From contig MU631431.1 of the NCBI GenBank assembly GCA_026770615.1, positions 85,067 to 98,277 on the forward strand: DNA of 13,211 nt, given 5' to 3'. Under the pieces are notes generated by a model. The model did not search any database. It had not been told where the DNA came from and saw only the letters and a program-made list of their open reading frames with translations. A program made the position numbers and the translations under genes. Source of the stretch: Pavlovales sp. CCMP2436 (Eukaryota > Haptophyta > Pavlovophyceae > Pavlovales). How positions within the stretch are numbered: the first letter of the stretch is position 1; the number at the start of each line of letters is the position of its first letter. Positions 5,782 through 13,211 of this stretch are shown in pieces.

Positions 5782-8700
5782 ATGTCGGGCGCGGTTGACG
5801 TGGGCGATCTCCGCAAGGAGGGCTACGTGCTCAAGGTTCGTAGCGTCCCTCCCTCCCTCGACGTCACGCCCGTGTCCGACGACTCTGTACCGGAGACTCT
5901 GTACCGGGTGTGGCGGATGAGGAGAAGAATACTTGAAGAGTGGAGGATGCAGAGGAGGAGGTGGAGAAGAGAGGAGAAGAAGTGTTGAAGAGTGGTTCTC
6001 ATCTCAACTGTGGCAGCATCTAGCAACAGCAACAAAGACTACAACAAGAACAGCAACCCCGGAGCCGGGCGGGATGCGAAAAGAGGCACTCGGCCTAAGT
6101 AGCCTCCAGCCCCCCCTCCCCAACCCTCCCCTTCCTGACCCACCCCCTCTCCTGTCTCCCCCCCCCACTTCCCCCCCGCGCCTGCCCGCAGGAGAGCGCC
6201 ATCCTCCACTTATTATTATTGCTAATCTATTAATTGTTCTGTTACTACACTGTGTCACACTCATCTCTATGACCCCCCCCCACAGGAGAGCGCCATCCTC
6301 CGCCAGTACCGCAAGCGCTGGCTGGTGTTGACGCGCACGCACCTGTACGTATACAATTAGAATGACGTGCGCTAATGCGCAGCTCGCCTATCTCCAAACC
6401 CTGGTCTAGTCCCAGGCGGCAGGGTGAATCAAGAATCCTCCACTTATCTTAATAACTTTCTCCACTGACTTTTTCCTCATCTAAGGTACGCTTTCAAGAA
6501 AGACCACTCCTACGCGGACCCGACGGAGGTGGTGGACCTCAGGGCGTGCGGGACGGTAAGCTCCTGTTAGTTGTAGTTCTTTTAATAAGCTTTCTCCCCT
6601 TCTGCCCTCTTTGGTTTCCTTCTGCCCCATTGCTCTGACCTCATGTGACATGATGTGATATCACGTGACATCATGTGACATCATGTGACATCATGTGACT
6701 TCGCTTAGGTCAAGTCGGCGGACGAGATCACCAACAAGGCGCACTCCTTTACCGTGCAGGTGCCCGACCGCAACTTCTACTTCGCGTGCGCGAACGAGAA
6801 GGAGCGGAACGAGTGGGTCGGTGCGATTTCTAGCTTTTTTTTTTTTTTTTTTTTTTTAAGGTGCTCGTGTCTGTGTGAATATCTATAAAAATGTCCGCCC
6901 CCTAAACGATTTTTCAGTCTCCCAGTGGTGCAGCAACTACACACTGATAAGCCTAGGACCGTTCCCGAGCACACGGATAGCGTCATCATAGTTAGGAAGC
7001 GTGTCTCTGCTGGAGCCAGGTCTCGGTTCTTTGTTAATCCCTTGCTGGCAAAGGATTCACAAATTGAGGCATACGATGTAAGTATTGTAAACTGTAAACT
7101 GATGTTTGAACAGTTACAATTTTGAATTTCGGTAGCAATCGAGACCTGGCTCGAGCAGGTGTGTGTGTCCTGTTTCTGAGTAGTGGCGTACATTGCTAAT
7201 TTCCTCCCTTGCTTATATTCAAAATAAAATATATATCAAAATCTCAGCGGCGATCGGGCGCGCAACGACGGAGAGTCGGCGGGTGCGCAGCTACTCCGAG
7301 GAGCGCGCGGCGCGGGAGCTCGAGACAGAGCGGCCCGCGGGCGCTGCCGGACGGTTAGTTAGTTAGTTAGTTAGCATTATTTAGTAATACTATTGTTGTG
7401 GCCCACGGGTGCTGCCAGGCGGCAAGCATTTTTATTATTTATACTAACTGATAATACTAACTAACTAACTAAGCATTGTATTTCATGTTATTACATACGT
7501 CCGGCGCGGCGCGGGAGCTAGAGACCGAGCGGCCCCGACGGTTAGTTAGTTAGTTAGTTAGTTTTATTATAGTAATACCATTGTTGTGGCCCACGGGTGC
7601 TGCCAGGCGGCAAGCATTGTTGCGCGGCGCGGGAACTCGAGACAGAGCGGCCCGGACGGTTAGTTAGTTAGTTAGTTAGTATTATTACTGCCCACCTCCC
7701 TCAACGCCTAGGGCGTTTGCGGGTGTGTTGAAGGGTCATACTAACTAACTGACTATGTCGTTTATTATAGTAGTATTATTGTTGTGTTTACTGTTATTGT
7801 TATTAGACCGAGCGGCCCGTGGGTGCTGCCGGACGTTTAGTTAGTTAGTTAGTTATTACTATTACTATATCGTTTATAAATACTGAATTATTAATGTTGT
7901 TAAAATGATGTAGCTTTATTAACACAATAATAAACGATGTGGTTAGTATTGTTATTAACAATAATAATGGACGATGTAGTAATACTATTGTTGTGGTTAC
8001 TATTATTGTTATTAGACCGAGCGGCCCGCGGGTGCTACCGGACGACAAACATTGTTATTATTTTTGTTGCAATTTATTCCGCTCGTTCGACCTCTCATCG
8101 ACGCGTCGGTTCATAACGACGTCACTTTCGCTGTGGTTACTATTGTTGCAATTATGACTATTGTGACTATTTTGATTATGACTATGCCTATTGTGACTAC
8201 TATGACTATTATCATTAGTTCATTACTCTTAATGTTCTGATCACTACTATCTCGTTCATATTACTCATAGGGATGCGAGCAGCGCCGCCGGGGGGCCGAG
8301 CTCACCGCCCGCACCGCTGTTTGGGGGGCTGCAGGCACGGCTGGCCGCGTGGGGCGCACAGCCCGCGCCGCCCGCGCCGCCGAGCGCCGCAGCGTACTCG
8401 TACGGCCAGGTCCCGGGCGGGCCACAGCCGGGCAGCGTCCTGCAGCCGACCGCGACCTACCAGACGGGCCTGCTCTTCGCCGTGCCCACGCCCGGGCCGC
8501 AAGCGCTGGTGCCGACGGCGGCCGCGTACCAGGTGCTTATATATTAATAATTTAAATAATAATATCGGCGGCCGCGTACCAGGTACACACACACACACAC
8601 GCGCGCGCGCCGGTGGCCAATCCGGACTTTATGGAAACTTTACAAAGTGCCAGACTTACCTAAATTCCGGAAATGCTTTTCCGGACTTTGCCGGATCTTA

Positions 8701-9138
8701 CCGGCGGCCGCGTGCCAGGTGCCAGGTGCCAAAACAGCCCCCGTGCCAATGCTTAGAGGGACGTTATTGCTTTATTATTAGCGGCTCGGCAGTTTTCAAC
8801 AGGTCTGGGTCTGAGAGCTTCATGCCAACACGCAGCAGAGAAGGCGTTGGGGGGGGGGGGTCGTAGCCGAGACGGACTTCCCCCCCCCACCTTCGCCATT
8901 CCCACACACGCATGCGCACCCATTACAAACAGTGCTTGAAATGACGTGCACACAATGCCTAAAACGACGTACAAACAATGCTTAAAATTACTTGCAAACA
9001 ATGATTTAATTACATACAAACAATGCTTAACAGGTGCCGCCCTCGCAGCCACCCCCGCAGCCGCCGCTGCTTTCCGGCCTGCAGGGGCTGGCAGGGCTGC
9101 CCCCGCTGCAGTCACAGAGCGGGACTCCAAAGTACTAG
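5782..9138 (+). CDS. PH-domain protein with Pro/Ala/Gln-rich tail (7 exons, 255 aa)
   Basis: Exons 5782-5835, 6286-6344, 6486-6555, 6709-6820, 7248-7353, 8271-8532 and 9034-9138 join in phase into 255 codons ending in TAG. All introns are GT-AG. Residues about 11-104 form a pleckstrin-homology domain: KEGYVLK, RKRWLVLTRTHLYAFKK (27-43), DPTEVVDL, SFTVQVPDRNFYFACANEKE, and the C-terminal helix RNEWVAAIGRA with the near-invariant Trp97. PH domains usually bind phosphoinositides or membrane partners, so a cytosolic, membrane-recruited adaptor is likely. Residues 105-134 are Arg/Glu-rich. Residues 135-255 are Pro/Ala/Gly/Gln-rich with aromatic YSYGQ and AAAYQVPPSQPPPQPP stretches, probably disordered. 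There is no signal peptide or transmembrane segment. Exon 1 starts at the first ATG after a GC-rich leader. Introns 1, 5 and 6 carry copies of adjacent exon edges. Confidence 0.85.
5836..6285 (+). other. PH gene intron 1 with duplicated acceptor/exon-2 start
   Basis: Intron from AAG|GTTCGT to CCCACAG. AGGAGAGCGCCATCCTCC occurs at 6191-6208, preceded by a CCCGC acceptor-like tract, and again at 6284-6301 where the real exon 2 starts. Only the second copy continues with the PH-coding sequence. The intron also has a tandem GACTCTGTACCG(G)GA near 5881 and GAGGA-rich and C-rich stretches. Confidence 0.75.
6640..6700 (+). repeat. 10-bp minisatellite in PH gene intron 3
   Basis: About six imperfect copies of TGACATCATG (variants TGATATCACG) in tandem, ending eight bases before the acceptor of exon 4 (GCTTAG at 6703-6708). 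The unit contains the CATG and ATCA/TGAT palindromic pieces. Confidence 0.8.
6821..7247 (+). other. PH gene intron 4 with an exon-like block and spaced inverted repeat
   Basis: The intron starts with GTGCGATTT and a T20 run. A block at about 6918-7078 is preceded by ATTTTTCAG and followed by GAT|GTAAGT, so it looks like an exon. Its long open frame is not in phase with exons 4 and 5, however, and the in-phase reading hits TAG. An 18-nt inverted repeat with one mismatch (7008-7025 and 7140-7157, core GAGCCAGGTCTCG) encloses about 114 nt. The block may be a poison exon or an inserted fragment. Confidence 0.45.
7354..8270 (+). repeat. PH gene intron 5 with four decayed copies of the exon 5 end and donor
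   Basis: The end of exon 5 plus its donor reads GAGCGGCCCGCGGGCGCTGC then CGGACGGTTAGTTAGTTAG. Related blocks recur at about 7507-7562, 7621-7680, 7807-7855 and 8017-8046. The first three keep a GTTAGTTAG-type donor and the last has lost it. Between them a second unit, TTGTGGCCCACGGGTGCTGCCAGGCGGCAAGCATT, occurs at about 7395 and 7583. Only the first block is needed for the 255-aa frame. The rest of the intron is (ATT/GTT)-rich, includes repeat G copy 2, and has no gene. Confidence 0.8.
8065..8127 (+). repeat. Dispersed repeat G, copy 2
   Basis: AATTTATTCCGCTCG and TTCATAACGACGTCACT in the same order as at 3991-4050, within intron 5 of the PH gene. Confidence 0.7.
8781..8921 (-). repeat. Repeat family B, copy 2 (in PH gene intron 6)
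   Basis: Inverted relative to 442-577. The 3' end GAAAACTGCCGAGCCGC is followed on the minus strand by TAATAATAAAG, a short AT tail instead of (TA)n. Its insertion in an intron with no effect on the reading frame fits a neutral element. Confidence 0.85.
8924..9030 (+). repeat. 23-bp minisatellite before the last PH acceptor
   Basis: Imperfect tandem units of TACAAACAATGCTTAAAA plus TGACG/CGACG/TTACT. The final unit supplies the branch/acceptor region of intron 6 (ATGCTTAACAG). Confidence 0.85.
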
Positions 9139-9369
9139 AGACGTCGACTGTCGTGTGTCTGATCCGCCTCAGTGGTGGGACGGCTCTGCAAAGGTCACTT
9201 GATCCGAGTATTTGTTCAACGCTCAGGTCCTGTGGAGACCTGTCCCTGTCATGGGACGGACGTATTTCTAGATATTTGTTGGCGCCTGCTGACACCGAGG
9301 CATATGGTTGCGCTCCTGTTGAGATAGATGAGACCCAAAACTGCTTCAGTATATATCCTTTTTTGCTGC
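9139..9369 (+). other. PH gene 3' flank, probably 3' UTR
   Basis: No further gene is seen. Two small hairpins lie close together: CAGGTC...GACCTG (about 9225-9243) and TCCC...GGGA just after. No canonical AATAAA is present before the F element starts at 9374. Confidence 0.4.
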
Positions 9370-9373
9370 CATA

Positions 9374-9794
9374 GGGTCGAAATTCGAATTAGTGGCGCGA
9401 TCCCGAACTGTGGAGGGGGAAAAGTGGAGACCGGGACGAAGAAGTAGACATTGGTCACCCCTGCGCGCTAAGTGTCGATAGCTGATGTCAAATAAAGCCC
9501 TCCTCGACGATCGGAGCTCACCTTATGTGCCTCTCAGATGCCTCTAGGGTCAACAACATACTAAAGGTTACTAACATTTCCGATTTTTCAGCGTTCGGAA
9601 GCGGAAAGAAAGTCTTGGTTCCCGAAGGGGTGTAGCGTAGTTAGTGGCAGATTCGCATATGGGGCGCCGCCCCATTCACGAATCTGCAGCTAACTCTTTT
9701 GAACCCCAGCTAGTTCGTAAGTTTCTCCGGAAAATAATCACTGGACTTTTTTTGAAATTCCCCCCGGACTCGCCACTAATTCGGATTTCGACCC
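9374..9794 (+). mobile_element. Family F inverted-repeat element, copy 2 (421 bp)
   Basis: Terminal inverted repeats GGGTCGAAATTCGAATTAGTGG and CCACTAATTCGGATTTCGACCC. An exact 4-bp duplication, CATA, flanks it (9370-9373 and 9795-9798). It is about 85% identical to copy 1 in the same orientation. The central palindrome is shorter and lacks the extra loop segment of copy 1, which accounts for the 26-bp length difference. It lies 235 bp past the PH stop codon. No coding capacity. Confidence 0.88.
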
Positions 9795-9798
9795 CATA

Positions 9799-10168
9799 AA
9801 TTGCTACGGTATATAGCTTTCTACGCGCTCGAGCTCCCCGGCTCCGCAATCCTGATTAAAAAATAAGATTATGTAATTAGTTATATCCCCGCTTAATAAC
9901 TCAAGCCAAAGGCCGGGTCTCAATCGGGCAGGTTGCGCTCTCCCCGGTGGACAGTGAGTCATGACGGAGTCGAACACGAGGTATGTTAAATATTATTTTA
10001 ATTCTTATGAACTGCCCGGCTGATATTGTACCGCCTGGGATGCAGTCTCTCCGTTCATGAGGCCCCGGCGGTAAGTCACACGCACACACAATGCGCACAC
10101 TCACACTCACTCACACACACATAGACACAGACACGCACACGCACGCACGCACGCTCATACACGCACAC
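9799..10168. other. 3' region of the BTB gene; (CA)n tract; possible last exon
   Basis: A CA/CACG-rich microsatellite (about 10078-10168) follows the donor of the BACK-like exon on the minus strand. A possible terminal exon on that strand starts after ATCCCAG near 10041 and would add AVQYQPGSS then TAA near 10012; this is speculative. On the plus strand CGGCG|GTAAGT (10071) and ACGAG|GTATGT (9980) resemble splice donors, but no matching coding exons were found. Confidence 0.35.
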
Positions 10169-10293
10169 CTGAAGCTCGGCGGAGCGCAGCCCGATGGCGG
10201 CTAAGAAAAGCGACAGCGCATTAGCATCGTCAACAGCCTCGATAATGAGCTCGATGGCGCGACTCCGCAGCGGCTCGAAGAAGAGTTGCTCTC

Positions 10294-10333
<40 letters not shown>

Positions 10334-10340
10334 ACTTAAA

Positions 10341-10439
10341 TCCCCACTTTGGCGTAGCGCGTAGAAGCCTGCGTCGGAGCGCTAAAATCAGCCTGATTTG
10401 AACTTGAAACGTACCGCCAGCCCGAACCCGCCTACATTG
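10341..10439 (-). repeat. Repeat family E, copy 2
   Basis: Reverse complement of 2063-2160 with few changes. On the minus strand it ends GTGGGGATTTAAGTTAC and then enters (AT)n, the same polarity toward TA as families A, B and C. Confidence 0.85.
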
Positions 10440-10522
10440 ATATAACGTAAATCCCTATTAGTAAGATGTTGTCGGTCCAGCAGTTGACGCCGTCCTGATA
10501 GGGGAAGGGGGGGGGACTAGTA

Positions 10523-10626
<104 letters not shown>

Positions 10627-11195
10627 TATATACCCGCCAGGAGCGAGGTGCGCACAACCAGCTCCGCAGTGAGCAGCTCGCCCGCGTCGTCAACGTGCCC
10701 AACGTAGAGGAAGGCGAAGAGGGCAGGCACCACCTCGTGCGTCACCTCGTCGCAGCTGAGCGCCACCTCGCTGCCGCGGCCGCTACGCTCGGCGTGCGCG
10801 AAGGCGCCGCGGAACCAATCCGAGTGAAAAGCGAGCAGTCCCCTATCCACGCCCTACTGGGCACCAGGCGTGCGCAGCACCGCGTCGCAGCCACTGCGAA
10901 CCCCGCGCGCGGCCTCGGCAGCGAGCGCCAGCAGGTGTGCCCGCAGTTCGACGGCCGCTTCACTCCCGCTCGCGTTGCACTCGTTGGCGTCGCACCCGTA
11001 CAGCCGCCGCACGCGCGCGAGCGCGGTGGGCACGTCCTCGTCCCATGGCATGACGAGCCTCCCCTGCTCGTCGTACGAATCGGTTGCAGACAGGCGTGCG
11101 GCCAACGCTGCGTCACGCAAGAGGATCGCGCGATGGGCGAAGATGGGCGCGCCGTTGTCGCGCAGCACGAGCTGTACGTCGGCGAAGAGATATAT

Positions 11196-11213
11196 CGCCA
11201 GCTTGAATCCCTA
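11196..11213 (+). repeat. Tail-only remnant of repeat family A
   Basis: GCCAGCTTGAATCCCTATCA, the last bases of family A, stands alone, preceded by AGATATATC and followed by TAAATATATATATAG. It is either an extremely 5'-truncated copy or the remains of one, arranged head to tail with the longer copy at 11232-11574. Confidence 0.7.
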
Positions 11214-11231
11214 TCATAAATATATATATAG

Positions 11232-11574
11232 CTGATGGGCGTGAGTCCGATGGAGGCGGCCGCGCGCATCAAGAAGCAACTCATCGACACGATCGGTACG
11301 ATCGCGGCACGCGGCCATGCGCAGCTGCTGCTCGCGCGCTTGAGCGCGCTGGCCCCGATCGCTGCCCAGCGTGGGAACACGACAAACAGCAACCAGCAGA
11401 TCATCTCCCTAAACGCCCTTGCCCGGGCACACTACCGGAGATCCATCGGCACGCGCGGTGGCGCCCAAGCCAGCGCAGCCGACTAAGGCATGCAGCAGGC
11501 AATGGGCGACGCAGCGCTCAGACCAGCAAAACATTCAGAACAGTCAGACGCCAGCTTGAATCCCTATCAGTCAA
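11232..11574 (+). mobile_element. Repeat family A, copy 3 (longest, with partial open frame)
   Basis: The last 133 nt match copies 1 and 2 almost exactly. The preceding 210 nt are present only here. The whole block is framed by TATATATATAG on the left and (TA)n on the right. An 83-codon open frame (11235-11486) begins MGVSPMEAAARIKKQL and ends at a TAA inside the repeated part. The peptide is Ala/Leu/Arg-rich and matches no domain I know. It may be the C-terminal end of an element-encoded protein or an exon of a former host gene picked up by the element. A 3' end fused to TA with variable 5' ends is retroposon-like. Confidence 0.6.
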
Positions 11575-11613
11575 TATATATATATATAGAACAGACTCTC
11601 CGCGTCGCGGAGC

Positions 11614-12108
11614 ATGATTCGCGACGTGGGGCGCATGTACCATGCCACCGCGGCGCAGCGCGACGTGGGGGCGCTGGTGAGACTGGGTGTGTGCCTCGAG
11701 AAGAGCAGGGGCGTGATGCAGAGCGAGGCGGAGGCGGCCGCAAGCTACGCCGCCGCGTCCGAGCTCGGCGGCGCCGATGAACTCTTCGCAGACGGTATGG
11801 CTACCCTCGACGCGGTCGGTGAGCGGAGCGCGCCCGAGTCCTTCTCCCTCCAGCTGGCCGTGAGCAACCTGGCCTTCGCCGCTAGGCTGGAGCATGCGGG
11901 GGCGGTCGAGAAGCTTGCCTCGATCTCGAGCCGGCGCGAGCTTGTGTCCGCCTGCTGCCTGGGCTGCGGCGCGACGCACAAGCTGAGGCTGTGCAGCCGG
12001 TGCCGCGTGGCCGCGTTCTGCGATGGCGACTGCACGCGACGCATGTGGCCGGCACACAAGCCGTGCTGCAAGCAGTGGCAGGCCGACGCCGCCGCCACGG
12101 AGGAGTGA
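11614..12108 (+). CDS. Sel1-like/MYND zinc-finger protein (164 aa)
   Basis: The frame from ATG at 11614 to TGA gives 164 aa. Residues about 12-68 form Sel1/TPR-like helices (DVGALVRLGVCLEKSRGV, then AAASYAAASELGGADELFADG). Residues 115-152 are a full MYND finger with C115, C118, C127, C130, C136, C140, H148 and C152 (CLGC, LCSRC, AFCDGDC, PAHKPCC). MYND fingers bind two zinc ions and usually recruit proline-containing partners, so a protein-interaction role is likely. The upstream sequence is TATATATATAG|AACAGACTCTCC with an in-frame TAG. An earlier exon ending in a TA-rich intron is therefore possible, and the given ATG may be internal. The coding part is intact and very GC-rich. It lies 40 nt after repeat A copy 3. 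Confidence 0.8.
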   Translation: MIRDVGRMYHATAAQRDVGALVRLGVCLEKSRGVMQSEAEAAASYAAASELGGADELFADGMATLDAVGERSAPESFSLQLAVSNLAFAARLEHAGAVEKLASISSRRELVSACCLGCGATHKLRLCSRCRVAAFCDGDCTRRMWPAHKPCCKQWQADAAATEE

Positions 12109-12226
12109 GGGGGAACGCGCGCGCGTGCGCACACGAGAGAGAAGAGCATATCCCACTGTCCATTACCGCCCTGGCTGTCTGCATGATCTCCAACTCTCTC
12201 TGCTCGTCGGCTGCTGATTAGCACAG
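12109..12226 (+). other. MYND gene 3' flank
   Basis: Starts with a GCGCGCGTGCGCACACGAGA alternating purine-pyrimidine stretch, then pyrimidine-rich sequence ending in ATTAGCACAG, which would be the acceptor for the first acyl-CoA synthetase fragment. Confidence 0.4.
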
Positions 12227-12865
12227 GCGGGAGGGGGAACCGGGCGAGATCGCAGGTACGAGCTATCCCAATACCCCACTGCCCATCATCCGAGTTGCTA
12301 GCCGAATATGTACCATCCTTTTACACCTATCTTTTACACACCCCGCAATCCGCATTTTTTTCTAATTTGCACAACCCCCCAATGAATTAATATCTGTCGG
12401 CGCTGCTGCCAATCCACAGCAGAATTTCATATCCCGTAGTTATGTGATTTCACTTTAATATCAGTCAAGTGGAGCTCTTACATACCTCCCCCCCCATGCC
12501 CAGCCCTCGCCACGCACCCCGCCGTGCTCGAGGCGGCGGTCGTGGGCATCCCGGACGAGAGGCTCGGCGAGCGCGTGGTGGCCGTCCTCGTCCCCTCCTC
12601 CTCCCCCTTCTCGTCTCTCCTGGCAGACCGCTTTCCTCCCCTCTTGCGAGCAGCCGGCGAGGCAGTGCTCGCCGCCTGCCGCCCGCGCCTCGCCGGCTAG
12701 AAGCTGCCGCGCGCGCTGCTCTGGTGGCCGGCCGAGCGGCTGCGGCGCACGGCGTCGGGCAAGGTGCGCAGGTACGAACTCCGGCGGATGCGGCAGACGC
12801 GCTCGACGAGGCCGCGCGATGGGGCCCGGACGCGAAGCTGTGACCCCGTCCGGCTCGGTGTGTAG
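12227..12865 (+). pseudogene. Acyl-CoA synthetase (AMP-binding) 3' fragment, broken
   Basis: Exon 12504-12865 (after CCCAG) encodes the C-terminal domain of the adenylate-forming family: LATHPAVLEAAVVGIPDERL, then GERVVAVLVP, CRPRLAG, KLPRALLWWPAE, and the A10-type motif RRTASGKVRRYELR with its catalytic Lys. These enzymes join a carboxylate to CoA via acyl-AMP. An in-frame TAG (12698-12700) stands where the family normally has Tyr in AGYK-LPR. After YELRR the frame gives an atypical basic tail, while another frame gives a natural-looking DAADALDEAARWGPDAKL end, hinting at a further frameshift. A 29-nt stretch at 12227-12255 between CACAG and GTACG reads REGEPGEIA, like the family's A8 region. 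The roughly 60 residues expected between the two pieces, and the whole N-terminal domain, are absent. Most likely a decayed fragment. Confidence 0.62.
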
Positions 12866-13129
12866 ACCTACCGTCGCAAAGTTTCCCGGATGAAAGGTTT
12901 AGATAACTAGATTGATAAAGATTATATTATCTCATGGATTAAAGCAAATGAGATGCTTACTTTTAGGATCATTATCATAATTATCTCGGCGAGCATATGT
13001 ACTATTTTTTTTATACGTTTATTTAAGTAATGATCTTCTATTTTAAAGATACCGACGACCGTTCCGAATAAAGCTAGAAATGAAAAAAAGTATAGGCTGC
13101 ACCGGCAGCTTTGTACGCGCGTCATTTGT
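12866..13129. other. AT-rich flank without a gene
   Basis: AT-rich sequence with no credible frame. AATAAA occurs at about 13067 and could serve as a polyadenylation signal on the plus strand. It ends with CATTTGTGGGGG, entering the terminal poly-G tract. Confidence 0.5.
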
Positions 13130-13139
13130 GGGGGGGGGG

Positions 13140-13177
<38 letters not shown>

Positions 13178-13211
13178 GGGGGGGGGGGGGGGGAAGGGGG
13201 GGGGGGGGGGG
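13130..13211. repeat. Terminal poly-G tract
   Basis: About 80 nt of G interrupted only by two TT and one AA. It coincides with the window end, so it may mark a contig end or a collapsed homopolymer rather than a true 82-nt tract. Confidence 0.9.

Larger units (their letters stand above)
8533..9033 (+). other. PH gene intron 6: duplicated donor edges, repeat B and a minisatellite
   Basis: The real exon 6 end GGCGGCCGCGTACCAG|GTGCTT (8517-8532) is repeated at about 8567-8582 with GTACAC after it, and at about 8702-8717 (GTGCCAG|GTGCCAG). Repeat B copy 2 (8781-8921, minus) is inserted. From 8924 to 9030 an approximately 23-bp unit, (TACAAACAATGCTTAAAA)NGACG, is present about four and a half times, right up to the acceptor CTTAACAG. 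Confidence 0.8.

Noticed and set aside
6777..7193. 138-codon minus-strand frame
   Set aside because: Covers PH exon 4 antisense and a T20 run read as poly-Lys; the PH signature on the plus strand is decisive.
8273..8866. 197-codon plus-strand open frame
   Set aside because: It is a shifted frame over PH exon 6 that continues through intron 6, repeat copies and repeat B; the in-phase frame of exon 6 is the natural one.
8924..9030. CRISPR-like repeated array
   Set aside because: Units of about 23 bp are contiguous without unique spacers and lie in a eukaryotic intron; it is a minisatellite.
9950..9990. Possible tRNA T-arm (GTTCGACTC on the minus strand)
   Set aside because: The flanking bases do not pair into a T-stem and no acceptor, D or anticodon arm can be drawn.
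13130..13211. Telomere-like G-rich end
   Set aside because: It is nearly pure G with no regular TTAGGG- or TTTAGGG-type unit; a homopolymer tract or assembly end is more likely.

Overview
The window is nuclear DNA from a unicellular eukaryote, probably a GC-rich alga or similar protist (haptophyte- or pelagophyte-like; the group cannot be fixed from this sequence). Signs of a eukaryote are GT-AG introns with pyrimidine tracts, very GC-rich exons beside AT-rich introns, long (TA)n, (GT)n and poly-G tracts, a mitochondrial-type ribosomal protein bL35 with a targeting leader, and PH, BTB, HEAT and MYND domain genes. No prokaryotic gene organisation is present.

Layout. Positions 1-2160 are a nest of mobile and repeat sequences: families A, B, C and E, and two 167-bp MITEs of family D. 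They surround one possible Gly/Tyr-rich exon at 1621-1851. Positions 2215-2862 hold two copies of a 324-bp repeat inside a long open frame on the minus strand. Positions 2960-4340 are mostly gene-free, apart from one small Cys/His open frame and a 447-bp terminal-inverted-repeat element (F). On the minus strand, 4346-5162 carries mitochondrial bL35 and, 37 bp upstream of it, the last exons of a HEAT-like gene. A shared upstream region (5163-5781) separates these from a seven-exon PH-domain gene on the plus strand (5782-9138, 255 aa), the best resolved gene here. A second F element follows it (9374-9794). Next come a tandem-BTB plus BACK-like gene on the minus strand (10169-11195), with an in-frame TAG and a repeat-filled intron, another family A copy (11232-11574), a Sel1-like/MYND gene (11614-12108), and a broken 3' fragment of an AMP-binding acyl-CoA synthetase (12227-12865). 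The window ends in AT-rich DNA and a poly-G run.

The genes look like unrelated single-copy loci rather than one pathway. The most notable features are: (i) short elements of different sequence whose 3' ends, always in the same polarity, run into (TA)n, two families sharing the same terminal 17 nt; (ii) introns of the PH gene that contain repeated copies of neighbouring exon edges together with their splice sites; (iii) recent movement of several small element families. All gene models were built by eye from reading frames and splice-site phase; no database or transcript was consulted.
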